A DNA stretch of 5,431 bases from NCBI GenBank assembly GCA_002716525.1, contig PBBH01000030.1, forward strand, positions 1 through 5,431, in the 5' to 3' direction. This DNA comes from Fidelibacterota bacterium (lineage in GTDB: Bacteria > Fidelibacterota > Marinisomatia > Marinisomatales > TCS55). Positions within the stretch are counted from its first letter, which is position 1; the number at the start of each line of letters is the position of its first letter. The notes below the pieces were generated by a model that worked only from the letters and a program-made list of their open reading frames with translations, was not told the DNA's origin and did no database searches. Shown in pieces: positions 1 through 5,431 of this stretch. The position numbers and the translations under genes were made by a program.

Positions 1-878
1 ATTTCTTCACTTGTAAAACCTTTCTCATACAAATCTGATAAACAATAATAATTTCCAAGTGACTTACTCATTTTCCCCCCATTCACCAATAAATATTCTG
101 CATGTAGCCAATAATTGACAAAAGGTGTACCTAAAGCACAAATGGATTGGGCGATTTCATTCTCATGGTGGGGAAATTTATTATCGACACCGCCACAATG
201 AATGTCAAAATGATTTCCCAAGTATTCAATTGACATTGCTGAACATTCAATATGCCACCCTGGCCGTCCTCTTCCCCATGGTGAATCCCAAAACACATCA
301 ATATCTTCTTCTTTATAAGCTTTCCAAAGGGCAAAATCTCGAGGATTATCAAGACTGTATTCATCCGATTCAACTCTCTTTGATTGACGCATTTTAGATA
401 CATTGATATTGGTAAGTGACCCATAATCCTTAAATGATTCAATAGAGAAAAATACGGATCCATCGTTAGTCTTATACGCATGCCCCTTATCCACCAACTG
501 TTGGATCATGTTAATCATGCCCTGAACATGCTTTGTAGCAGCGGGATAAACATCCGCAGGAATAATTTTCAATTCAGCTGAATCACGCTTGAATTTTTTT
601 AAATAATGATCTGTAATTTGTGAAAGAGGCTTTTGTTTATCTCGAGCCTTTTGAATTGTTTTATCATCTACATCAGTAATATTCATGATATGGAAAACCT
701 CAAAACCACGTGCTACTAAAACTCGTTTTAGAAAATCTTCAAAAAGAAAGGTTCGGAAATTTCCAATATGGGCTGTGTCATATACAGTAGGTCCGCATGT
801 ATAAAGTTTGACCTTCCCTTGTTCGTTGGGTACAAATTTTTCTTTTTTTTGGGTTAAGGAGTTATAAAAGCGGAGCAC
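1..878 (-). CDS. cysS: Cysteinyl-tRNA synthetase, N-terminal 292 codons (cut by window edge)
   Basis: Class I aminoacyl-tRNA synthetase that charges tRNA-Cys with cysteine in the cytoplasm. The reading frame is open from the start to the window edge. Seen in the translation: the cysteine-binding segment KLYTCGPTVYD (residues 24-34) with Cys28 as first zinc ligand; the HIGH-type signature as HIGN (37-40); the segment WHIECSAMS with Cys212; FPHHENE with His237 and Glu241, completing the zinc set with the same spacing as E. coli C209/H234/E238; and KMSKS at 269-273. The family is about 460-480 residues long, so the DALR/anticodon-binding C-terminal region lies beyond the left edge. I chose the GTG start at 878 because it gives the usual N-terminus (M)LRFYNSLT and has a GGAAGGA ribosome site just upstream. 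The start lies 17 bp inside the upstream NusG-like gene, so the two are probably translationally coupled. No frameshift or missing residue is seen. Confidence 0.97.
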   Translation of the reverse strand, partial: MLRFYNSLTQKKEKFVPNEQGKVKLYTCGPTVYDTAHIGNFRTFLFEDFLKRVLVARGFEVFHIMNITDVDDKTIQKARDKQKPLSQITDHYLKKFKRDSAELKIIPADVYPAATKHVQGMINMIQQLVDKGHAYKTNDGSVFFSIESFKDYGSLTNINVSKMRQSKRVESDEYSLDNPRDFALWKAYKEEDIDVFWDSPWGRGRPGWHIECSAMSIEYLGNHFDIHCGGVDNKFPHHENEIAQSICALGTPFVNYWLHAEYLLVNGGKMSKSLGNYYCLSDLYEKGFTSEE

Positions 879-1377
879 GTTTCCTTCCCACTGATTGGAG
901 AAATTTAGTGTCAATATGAATAGCAATAGCCTGTTGCAAAGCATCAATTTTAATGATAAGGCGATCTTCGCCTTTTAACCGAGAAACAATTCCTTGCGCA
1001 CCTTTCATTGGACCTTCGATTACTTCTACATCATCACCTACCGTAAAATATTCCGTTGGCTCTAACTTATATCCACCCTCTAAAGCCAAGCGTATTGCAT
1101 CGACAACTCCATTCTTAATAACAGCTATATTTCCATTAAAACGTACTATGGTGCTCACACCGTGAGTCTGGAGGACATATATTGATTCTTTTAATTCTAT
1201 TTTAGCAAATAAATAACTGGAGAAAAGAGGCAGTTCCACCCATTTTTTTCGGTCAGACCATTTCCGACGTTCTTTTACCAAAGGTAAATAGGCTTCAATA
1301 CTTTTTTTTACCAATTGTTCAAATGCTACTTTTTCAGCCCTAGGTTTAGACCGGACGGCTATCCACTGTTTATTCAT
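862..1377 (-). CDS. NusG paralogue, UpxY-type transcription antitermination factor
   Basis: Predicted cytoplasmic elongation factor that binds RNA polymerase through an NGN domain (about residues 1-105) and carries a C-terminal KOW domain (about 111-158, VGDDVEVIEGPMKGAQGIV at 113-131). Seen: WIAVRSKPRAEK at 5-16, EAYLPL at 28-33, then RRKWSDRKK and PLFSSYLFAKI (50-60), the counterpart of the PLFPGYxF motif. This pattern is typical of UpxY/RfaH/LoaP-type specialised paralogues rather than housekeeping NusG, which normally has PGYVLV and sits beside secE and rplK. The length of 171 aa suits the family. A short basic tail (GRKRAPLL) ends the protein. The ATG forms an ATGA overlap with the ddl stop, and there is no clear Shine-Dalgarno, so translation probably depends on ddl. 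The target operon cannot be read from the sequence. I am confident of the NusG superfamily and fairly confident of the UpxY subtype. Confidence 0.9.
   Translation of the reverse strand: MNKQWIAVRSKPRAEKVAFEQLVKKSIEAYLPLVKERRKWSDRKKWVELPLFSSYLFAKIELKESIYVLQTHGVSTIVRFNGNIAVIKNGVVDAIRLALEGGYKLEPTEYFTVGDDVEVIEGPMKGAQGIVSRLKGEDRLIIKIDALQQAIAIHIDTKFLQSVGRKRAPLL
882..889 (-). promoter_or_regulatory. Ribosome binding site of cysS
   Basis: On the minus strand the sequence GGGAAGGA ends 3 nt before the GTG at 878. It lies within the last codons of the NusG-like gene. Its purine-rich match to anti-Shine-Dalgarno, together with the family-typical N-terminus, decides the GTG start for cysS, because no ATG lies nearby in frame. 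Confidence 0.65.
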
Positions 1378-2276
1378 CGATTTTCTAACGCTTCATTGAT
1401 TATGGTTTGAATTAGTTCAGGAAAACTTAATCCACTTGCTTTTGCAGCCTTAGGCACTAAACTGGTTTCGGTCATCCCAGGCAATGTATTCAGTTCCAAA
1501 AACCAAGCCCTTCCATTTTTATCTAAACGAAAATCCACTCTTGAATAGTGGCGACACCCAAGCAATTTATGAATCTTAAGCGCGGATTTCTGAATAGCTT
1601 TTGTCAGATCTTTATCTATGTTTGCGGGACAAAAATACTCTGTCATTCCCTTATTATATTTACATTCATAATCATACAGGCCATGAGAGGGAACGATCTC
1701 AACAATTGGATAAGCCTTATCCCCAATCACCGTAACTGTAATTTCTTTACCAACAATAAATTCTTCGATGAGCACTACATTTGCAAATTGGCGTGCTAAC
1801 TCAATAGCAGCATCTAATTCAGATTCACCTTTTACTACAGTCAATCCAATTGTACTACCCTGGTCATTCGGTTTTATTACAACAGGAAACACCATATCAC
1901 CAACTGAAGGTAATGGATCATTATTAGCTAAGGAAACCCAGTTGGGCGTTAATAAATCTTTCCGATGGACTAAAGCTTTACTTATACGCTTATCCATGCA
2001 AATAGCAGAAGCTTCAGTCTTTGAACCAGTGTATTTCACACCTAAGCTTTGGAGAAAACCCGGGATAACTCCATTCTCGCCATCACCACCATGGAGGCCA
2101 TTGAATACCAAATCCACTGTTAATAGATCAGGGACCAGTAATTTCATATCGAATTGCGGATCAAGATCTAAGACGTCATGGCCCAGCTCTTTACAAGCGG
2201 CCGATATGGCTTTCCCAGAGGAAAGCGACACTTCCCTTTCGGCAGAATTTCCTCCAAGTAAAACACCAATTTTCAT
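1374..2276 (-). CDS. ddl: D-alanine--D-alanine ligase
   Basis: ATP-grasp enzyme that joins two D-alanines to make D-Ala-D-Ala for the peptidoglycan pentapeptide stem in the cytoplasm. Seen: GGNSAEREVSLSSG (8-21) with Glu13 (E. coli DdlB Glu15); LHGGDGENG (61-69) with His62; KPNDQGSTIG (135-144) with the ATP-binding lysine and the glycine-serine loop; YDYECKY ending at Tyr207, the tyrosine expected of a D-Ala rather than D-lactate ligase; SRVDF with Arg246 and Asp248; and ELNTLPGMT (261-269) with the metal ligands Glu261 and Asn263, followed by Ser272-Leu273. The 300 aa length matches the family. All catalytic positions I can align are present, so it should be active. The ATG overlaps the phosphatase stop as ATGA, with AGGT six bases upstream as a modest ribosome site. 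It lies away from the murC/ftsQ context common elsewhere, although the preceding genes also serve the envelope. Confidence 0.97.
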   Translation of the reverse strand: MKIGVLLGGNSAEREVSLSSGKAISAACKELGHDVLDLDPQFDMKLLVPDLLTVDLVFNGLHGGDGENGVIPGFLQSLGVKYTGSKTEASAICMDKRISKALVHRKDLLTPNWVSLANNDPLPSVGDMVFPVVIKPNDQGSTIGLTVVKGESELDAAIELARQFANVVLIEEFIVGKEITVTVIGDKAYPIVEIVPSHGLYDYECKYNKGMTEYFCPANIDKDLTKAIQKSALKIHKLLGCRHYSRVDFRLDKNGRAWFLELNTLPGMTETSLVPKAAKASGLSFPELIQTIINEALENR

Positions 2277-2818
2277 CTAATACCTATTAGTTTGTTCGCA
2301 CCATCCATCAAGTCTTGCACAATATAGGTTGGTGAAATCGATCCTAAATTTTGTTGGGTATCTTTTCCCCTTCCGGTTAATACCAACATGGTATCCATCC
2401 TTAAATTTACGCCTGCTTCTAAATCGGATAAAGCATCACCAATCATAATACTCCGCTGTAAATCAATCTGGTGATCTTCCGATGCTTGATTAAACATTCT
2501 CGGGCCTGGTTTTCTAAATTGGGTAGCTTGGTCCGGATGATCTGGGCAATAATAAATACCTAGTAATTCTATTCCGTTTTCATAAAATTGATTCAATATA
2601 TAATTATGGATCTCACTCAAATTATCTATTTTAATTTTGCCACGATCAATACCGGATTGATTGGTAACAATACAAAAGCGATTTCCATCTTCGCTTAGAT
2701 TTTTTAACGCCTGCAGTGTAAAATCGTAAAATGTAAACTGATCTAAAACATTAATATATCCCGGATCAGGATTTAAGGTTCCGTCCCTATCAAGAAATAT
2801 AGTGTCATACTTTTTCAT
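2273..2818 (-). CDS. HAD-IIIA phosphatase, GmhB-like / histidinol-phosphatase-like
   Basis: A 181-aa HAD-superfamily phosphatase of the group that holds GmhB (D-glycero-manno-heptose 1,7-bisphosphate 7-phosphatase, LPS heptose pathway) and the HisB N-domain. Seen: motif I FLDRDGTLN (8-16) with nucleophile Asp10 and acid/base Asp12; PGY at 19-21, usual in this subgroup; motif II VTNQSGIDRG (51-60); RKPGP (102-106) carrying the motif III lysine Lys103; and motif IV GDALSDLEAG (127-136) with Asp128 and Asp132. One oddity: the family zinc loop (CxH then CxC before RKP) is largely gone. Cys91 remains, the His position is Asp93 (with His94 next to it), and ATQF stands where CxC is expected. Substrate therefore remains open. 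The start makes an ATGA overlap with the membrane-protein gene and no clear ribosome site is seen. Envelope neighbours favour a sugar-phosphate substrate, but no other heptose gene is visible. Confidence 0.88.
   Translation of the reverse strand: MKKYDTIFLDRDGTLNPDPGYINVLDQFTFYDFTLQALKNLSEDGNRFCIVTNQSGIDRGKIKIDNLSEIHNYILNQFYENGIELLGIYYCPDHPDQATQFRKPGPRMFNQASEDHQIDLQRSIMIGDALSDLEAGVNLRMDTMLVLTGRGKDTQQNLGSISPTYIVQDLMDGANKLIGIR
2282..2285 (-). promoter_or_regulatory. Possible ribosome binding site of ddl
   Basis: On the minus strand AGGT stands about six bases before the ddl ATG at 2276, inside the last codons of the phosphatase gene. It is a short match, and the ATGA overlap would also allow re-initiation, so it may be only an aid. 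Confidence 0.35.
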
Positions 2819-3807
2819 TCGATAATATGCCGACCGGAAATGTCTTTAATATGCACAGAACTCCGTAAAAAATAAATAAATCCAATAATAGCAAAAGGTA
2901 TAGACCCAACGGCATGCAAAATCACCGCAAATGCCTGGGCTTCTACCCTCCCTACAGAAAAAAATACGGTCAAAGCATAAACGGCAGCGGCATGGTAAGT
3001 ACCCACCGCACTGGGTGCAGCTGGTATAGCTATAGCCAATGAAGTTGCGATTAGAACAACACCAACTTCAATCCATGAAAGGTTTATTCCTGTTGCAAGA
3101 ATTACAGCATAGGTGGAACTATAATAAACCACCCACATAAAAATTGTGTGCAAAACGATTTGTCCCACATGCTTGGTGCTTCTTATCGAAGTTAATCCAT
3201 CTACTAAATTGTTTATAATGGTTAAGATACGATGGGCGAATGCTTTTTCGAAAATAGACCAATTTTCAACACGCTCCATTAAATGAGATTGAGCCCGCCC
3301 CAAGGCAAGTATAAATCCAAACCCCAAAATTGTAATTAATACGACAAACAATATTATTGTTCGGCCGCCAGAATCAAATGGATAAAACCAACCAAATACC
3401 AATATCGTTCCAACCATGCCCAACATATCAACAGTTCTATCTAATAAAACAGTTCCAAACGCAGCTGATGTTTCTACACTTTTACGGGATGAAATTGTAT
3501 ATGCACGTAATAGTTCGCCCAATCGAAAGGGTAAAACAACATTGCCAAAATATCCGATCATTGTTGCCGCAAAAAGTGGATGAAATCGAATATTATCAAT
3601 TGGTTCTAAAAGTAACTGCCATCTTTCAGCTCGAATCGCTACAGAAAAAATTAACAAAACCGTTGCAATTGCCATCCACAACAAATCCACAGATTTTAAA
3701 TGGAACCATAATTCATCAAAATCCACCTGCCCAAAAGCATAATATAATCCTACTCCGCTTATACCAATACTGATAATAAATTTGAGCCACTTATTCACGA
3801 AGATCAA
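2815..3807 (-). CDS. UPF0104/YbhN-type polytopic membrane protein (LPG synthase TM / flippase-like domain)
   Basis: Inner-membrane protein of about 330 aa with roughly seven to nine hydrophobic segments (clear ones near 7-25, 42-58, 118-140, 149-170, 215-238, 245-263 and 292-314). Conserved family features seen: GNVVLPFRLGELLRAY (88-103, matching the N..P.R.GE..R pattern), LLDRTVD (121-127) and PAAPSAVGTYHAA (262-274). The family covers the membrane half of MprF and stand-alone proteins annotated as flippase-like or AglD-like. No soluble aminoacyl-transferase domain is attached, so this is not MprF itself. A role in moving or modifying a lipid or polyprenyl-linked glycan is inference from family and neighbours. 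The start is uncertain: TTG at 3807 lies only 2 nt after a strong GGAGGT, whereas GTG at 3798 (giving MNKWLKF, 327 aa) lies 11 nt after it. The gene overlaps the end of lolA and its stop overlaps the phosphatase start. Confidence 0.88.
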   Translation of the reverse strand: MIFVNKWLKFIISIGISGVGLYYAFGQVDFDELWFHLKSVDLLWMAIATVLLIFSVAIRAERWQLLLEPIDNIRFHPLFAATMIGYFGNVVLPFRLGELLRAYTISSRKSVETSAAFGTVLLDRTVDMLGMVGTILVFGWFYPFDSGGRTIILFVVLITILGFGFILALGRAQSHLMERVENWSIFEKAFAHRILTIINNLVDGLTSIRSTKHVGQIVLHTIFMWVVYYSSTYAVILATGINLSWIEVGVVLIATSLAIAIPAAPSAVGTYHAAAVYALTVFFSVGRVEAQAFAVILHAVGSIPFAIIGFIYFLRSSVHIKDISGRHIIE

Positions 3808-4369
3808 TTACCTCCATCGCTCTCGGACTGAATGTATGATATAACACTATTTTCCCTTTTGTATAGCTGTTAACACTCAAATCAACACTCTGATTTGGAC
3901 CATACTTAATCTTTATATTTTTAGGCTGACCATTTTTCAGGATTGTCATTTTACCCGAGTATCCCATTATTGGAATATCATAATCCATTGCAACTAGGGT
4001 TTCTCCAACTATAGGTGGACCAAAAACAACATTCTTAAAGTCACCTGTGATGAGATTAAATATATTCATATCTCCTTCAATCATCTGATCAATAATGAGT
4101 TGATTTGTAACTTTATTCCAAGTTTGAATTGTATCTCCTGCTACATGAACAGTTTCTGTAGCTGTATCTAACAGATAATGGTCGTCCGTAAATATTTCAA
4201 TTGTACCGCTCTGGATAAAGTTAGTTTCAAATTGTTTATGTTGGATTTCAACCGAAATTGACACACCTTTGGGATCATTCATGGCTGCCATAAATTTTTC
4301 TTCCCATGGATTTGTTTGTGCGATAATCCACGCTGAAAGCATTGATAACAGCGATAGAACATTTTTCAT
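3791..4369 (-). CDS. lolA: Outer-membrane lipoprotein carrier protein, LolA-like
   Basis: Periplasmic chaperone that accepts lipoproteins from the inner-membrane LolCDE complex and carries them to the outer membrane. A short signal peptide is visible: Lys2, a hydrophobic core at 4-16 and a plausible cut after Ala17 (IIA then Gln). The mature part shows the LolA beta-strand pattern: QSGTIEIFTDDHYLLDT (53-69), an aspartate plus TIQTWNK (79-86), TNQLIIDQ, an ILKNG hairpin near 143-147, and the family-like end FSPRAMEVIDLRE (180-192). The length of 192 aa is in the usual 190-230 range. It starts 6 bp after the ftsK stop with no convincing ribosome site, which suggests coupling to ftsK. The order ftsK then lolA is the same as in E. 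coli. Identification rests on fold-like patterns, since LolA sequences diverge widely, so I am confident but not certain. Confidence 0.85.
   Translation of the reverse strand: MKNVLSLLSMLSAWIIAQTNPWEEKFMAAMNDPKGVSISVEIQHKQFETNFIQSGTIEIFTDDHYLLDTATETVHVAGDTIQTWNKVTNQLIIDQMIEGDMNIFNLITGDFKNVVFGPPIVGETLVAMDYDIPIMGYSGKMTILKNGQPKNIKIKYGPNQSVDLSVNSYTKGKIVLYHTFSPRAMEVIDLRE
3810..3815 (-). promoter_or_regulatory. Strong Shine-Dalgarno inside lolA for the UPF0104 gene
   Basis: GGAGGT on the minus strand, the best Shine-Dalgarno match noticed at any gene start in the window. It is formed by the codons for the last residues of LolA (within MEVIDLRE). It serves the following membrane-protein gene. Its spacing is short for TTG at 3807 (2 nt) and long for GTG at 3798 (11 nt), so it does not settle the start alone. 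Confidence 0.7.
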
Positions 4370-4375
4370 AAAGGA

Positions 4376-5431
4376 TTATTCTAAGGTTTCAAGATAGGAT
4401 TCATCTACAAGAACCTCGCGTGCTTTACTACCCGTAAATGCACCCACAATGCCCGCTTGTTCCATTTCATCAATCAACCTAGCAGCTCTGGAGTATCCGA
4501 CCTTAAGACGACGCTGAATTAGTGAAATGGATCCCTGCTGATGGATCACAACTAATTTCACGGCTTCATTAAATAATTCATCATAACCGATGTCATCTCC
4601 TGTTACAAGCCCGCCCGCACCCATTGTTTCCCTAGGACTAGCTATAACCAAATCTTCTGCTTTAGGTTGAGTAGCAATATGGCCCATGAGCGCTTCAATT
4701 TCCTCTAAACTTAAAAATGCATTGTGAAGACGAGAAGGTTGAGGGGAGCCATGACCAAGATAAAGCAGATCCCCACGGCCGATAAGTTTTTCTGCACCTG
4801 AAGTATCAATAATCGTACGTGAATCTATCTTTGTTGCCACCTGAAACGCAATTCTAGAGGGAAAGTTTGCTTTAATTACACCCGTAATTACGTCTACCGA
4901 AGGGCGCTGCGTTGCAACCACAAGGTGAATACCCACAGCACGGGCTAATTGAGCCAAACGGGCGATGGGCGCCTCAACCTCTTTCGCATTAAGCATCATT
5001 AGATCGGCTAACTCATCAATAAGGACAACAATAAAGGGCATGACATTTTCACCCTTCTCTATCATTTTACTGTTATACTCACTTATATTACGTACAACTG
5101 CATCCGCCAATATATCATATCGGCGACCCATTTCTTTTTCCACCGCACGAAGAGCTAATACGGCATTCTCAGGTGAGGTTACAATTGGTTCAGTGATATC
5201 TTCAATTTTAAGCAGATGATAGTCTGCTAATTCACGATAAACTGCCATTTCAACCTTTTTCGGATCTATGATAACAAATTTTACTTCATCTGGCGTGGCC
5301 TGGTACAACATGCTAGCTAGAATTGTATTAATACATACTGACTTCCCTGAACCAGTCGTACCAGCAATTAACAAGTGGGGCATTTGAGTTAAATCTAAAG
5401 TGGCAATTTCACCACTGGTCGTTTTGCCCAG
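4376..5431 (-). CDS. ftsK: DNA translocase FtsK, C-terminal 351 residues (5' end beyond window)
   Basis: Septum-located hexameric ATPase that pumps chromosomal DNA during division and activates XerCD recombination at dif. The frame is open from the right edge: the fragment begins LGKTTSGE (just before the motor core) and reaches the Walker A GTTGSGKS (fragment residues 24-31). Walker B follows as FIVVLIDELADL (133-144), then the RecA-like segment ATQRPSVDVITG and KANFPSRIAFQV. A linker leads to the gamma winged-helix domain (about 280-342; SISLIQRRLKVGYSRAARL and REVLV), which in known FtsK reads the polar KOPS sequences. The N-terminal membrane segments, linker and alpha domain lie outside the window. 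The protein ends soon after the gamma domain (VDESYLETLE), as is normal. No key residue is missing. The stop is 6 bp before lolA. A SpoIIIE-type name is possible, but the FtsK role is expected in this setting. Confidence 0.97.
   Translation of the reverse strand: MGKTTSGEIATLDLTQMPHLLIAGTTGSGKSVCINTILASMLYQATPDEVKFVIIDPKKVEMAVYRELADYHLLKIEDITEPIVTSPENAVLALRAVEKEMGRRYDILADAVVRNISEYNSKMIEKGENVMPFIVVLIDELADLMMLNAKEVEAPIARLAQLARAVGIHLVVATQRPSVDVITGVIKANFPSRIAFQVATKIDSRTIIDTSGAEKLIGRGDLLYLGHGSPQPSRLHNAFLSLEEIEALMGHIATQPKAEDLVIASPRETMGAGGLVTGDDIGYDELFNEAVKLVVIHQQGSISLIQRRLKVGYSRAARLIDEMEQAGIVGAFTGSKAREVLVDESYLETLE

Noticed and set aside
131..481. Open frame of 116 codons on the minus strand within the cysS region
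   Set aside because: The cysS frame in the same place is continuous and carries the zinc ligands and catalytic motifs; this frame has no family features and is a shadow.
1..878. Possible broken or frameshifted cysS, because no complete open frame covers it
   Set aside because: Translating codon by codon from 878 to the edge gives an unbroken protein up to and past KMSKS; it is only cut by the window end.
862..1377. Housekeeping NusG
   Set aside because: The context lacks secE, rplK and rplA, and the PLFSSYLF and WSDRKK segments fit UpxY-type paralogues better. Not fully excluded without the rest of the genome.
1374..2276. D-Ala--D-lactate (Van-type) ligase
   Set aside because: Tyr207 is present in the YDYECKY loop, as in D-Ala-D-Ala ligases, and there are no van neighbours.
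1768..2280. Plus-strand open frame of 170 codons opposite ddl
   Set aside because: It is antisense to a clear Ddl with all catalytic residues; composition is rich in Ser/Pro/Thr without motifs, as expected of a shadow frame.
3357..3773. Plus-strand open frame of 138 codons opposite the membrane-protein gene
   Set aside because: Antisense to a conserved polytopic protein, with no recognisable domain or ribosome site.
2815..3807. MprF (lysylphosphatidylglycerol synthase)
   Set aside because: Only the membrane domain family is present; the C-terminal aminoacyl-transferase domain of MprF is absent and the next gene is a HAD phosphatase.
1..5431. CRISPR arrays, insertion sequences, tRNA genes, riboswitches or intergenic terminators
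   Set aside because: The window is coding from end to end, with a maximum gap of 6 bp, and I noticed no repeat array, terminal inverted repeat or tRNA-like fold.

Overview
The window is a compact stretch of bacterial chromosome in which all seven genes lie on the minus strand. Read in the direction of transcription (right to left) they are: the C-terminal part of the DNA translocase FtsK; a LolA-like periplasmic lipoprotein carrier; a polytopic UPF0104/YbhN-type (lysylphosphatidylglycerol synthase TM or flippase-like) membrane protein; a HAD-IIIA phosphatase resembling GmhB and the HisB N-domain; D-alanine--D-alanine ligase (Ddl); a NusG paralogue of the UpxY type; and the N-terminal 292 codons of cysteinyl-tRNA synthetase (CysS). 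FtsK runs off the right edge and CysS off the left edge.

The packing is extreme. Three junctions are 4-bp ATGA overlaps (1374-1377, 2273-2276, 2815-2818). Two are overlaps of about 17 bp in which the downstream gene has a non-ATG start and a strong Shine-Dalgarno sequence inside the upstream gene (862-878, 3791-3807). The ftsK/lolA gap is 6 bp. No intergenic space is large enough for a terminator or an independent promoter, so the window reads as one operon with translational coupling. I saw no RNA genes, mobile elements, CRISPR arrays or obvious repeats.

Organism: LolA, Ddl and lipid/heptose-type functions point to a diderm (LPS-type) bacterium. The UpxY-style NusG paralogue and the LolA ending in VIDLR resemble Bacteroidetes/FCB-group proteins. 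The base composition is moderately AT-rich. A member of the FCB group, possibly Marinimicrobia (SAR406) or a relative, is my best guess, but it is an inference from protein character and not a placement.

Theme: chromosome segregation at division (FtsK), lipoprotein traffic (LolA), a probable lipid or polyprenyl-linked membrane step (UPF0104), a sugar-phosphate phosphatase, and peptidoglycan precursor synthesis (Ddl) make an envelope/division cluster. It is followed by a specialised transcription elongation factor and a housekeeping tRNA synthetase. Most of the genes are ordinary. The points worth a second look are the UpxY-type NusG paralogue inside the operon and the phosphatase whose zinc-loop ligands are mostly missing.
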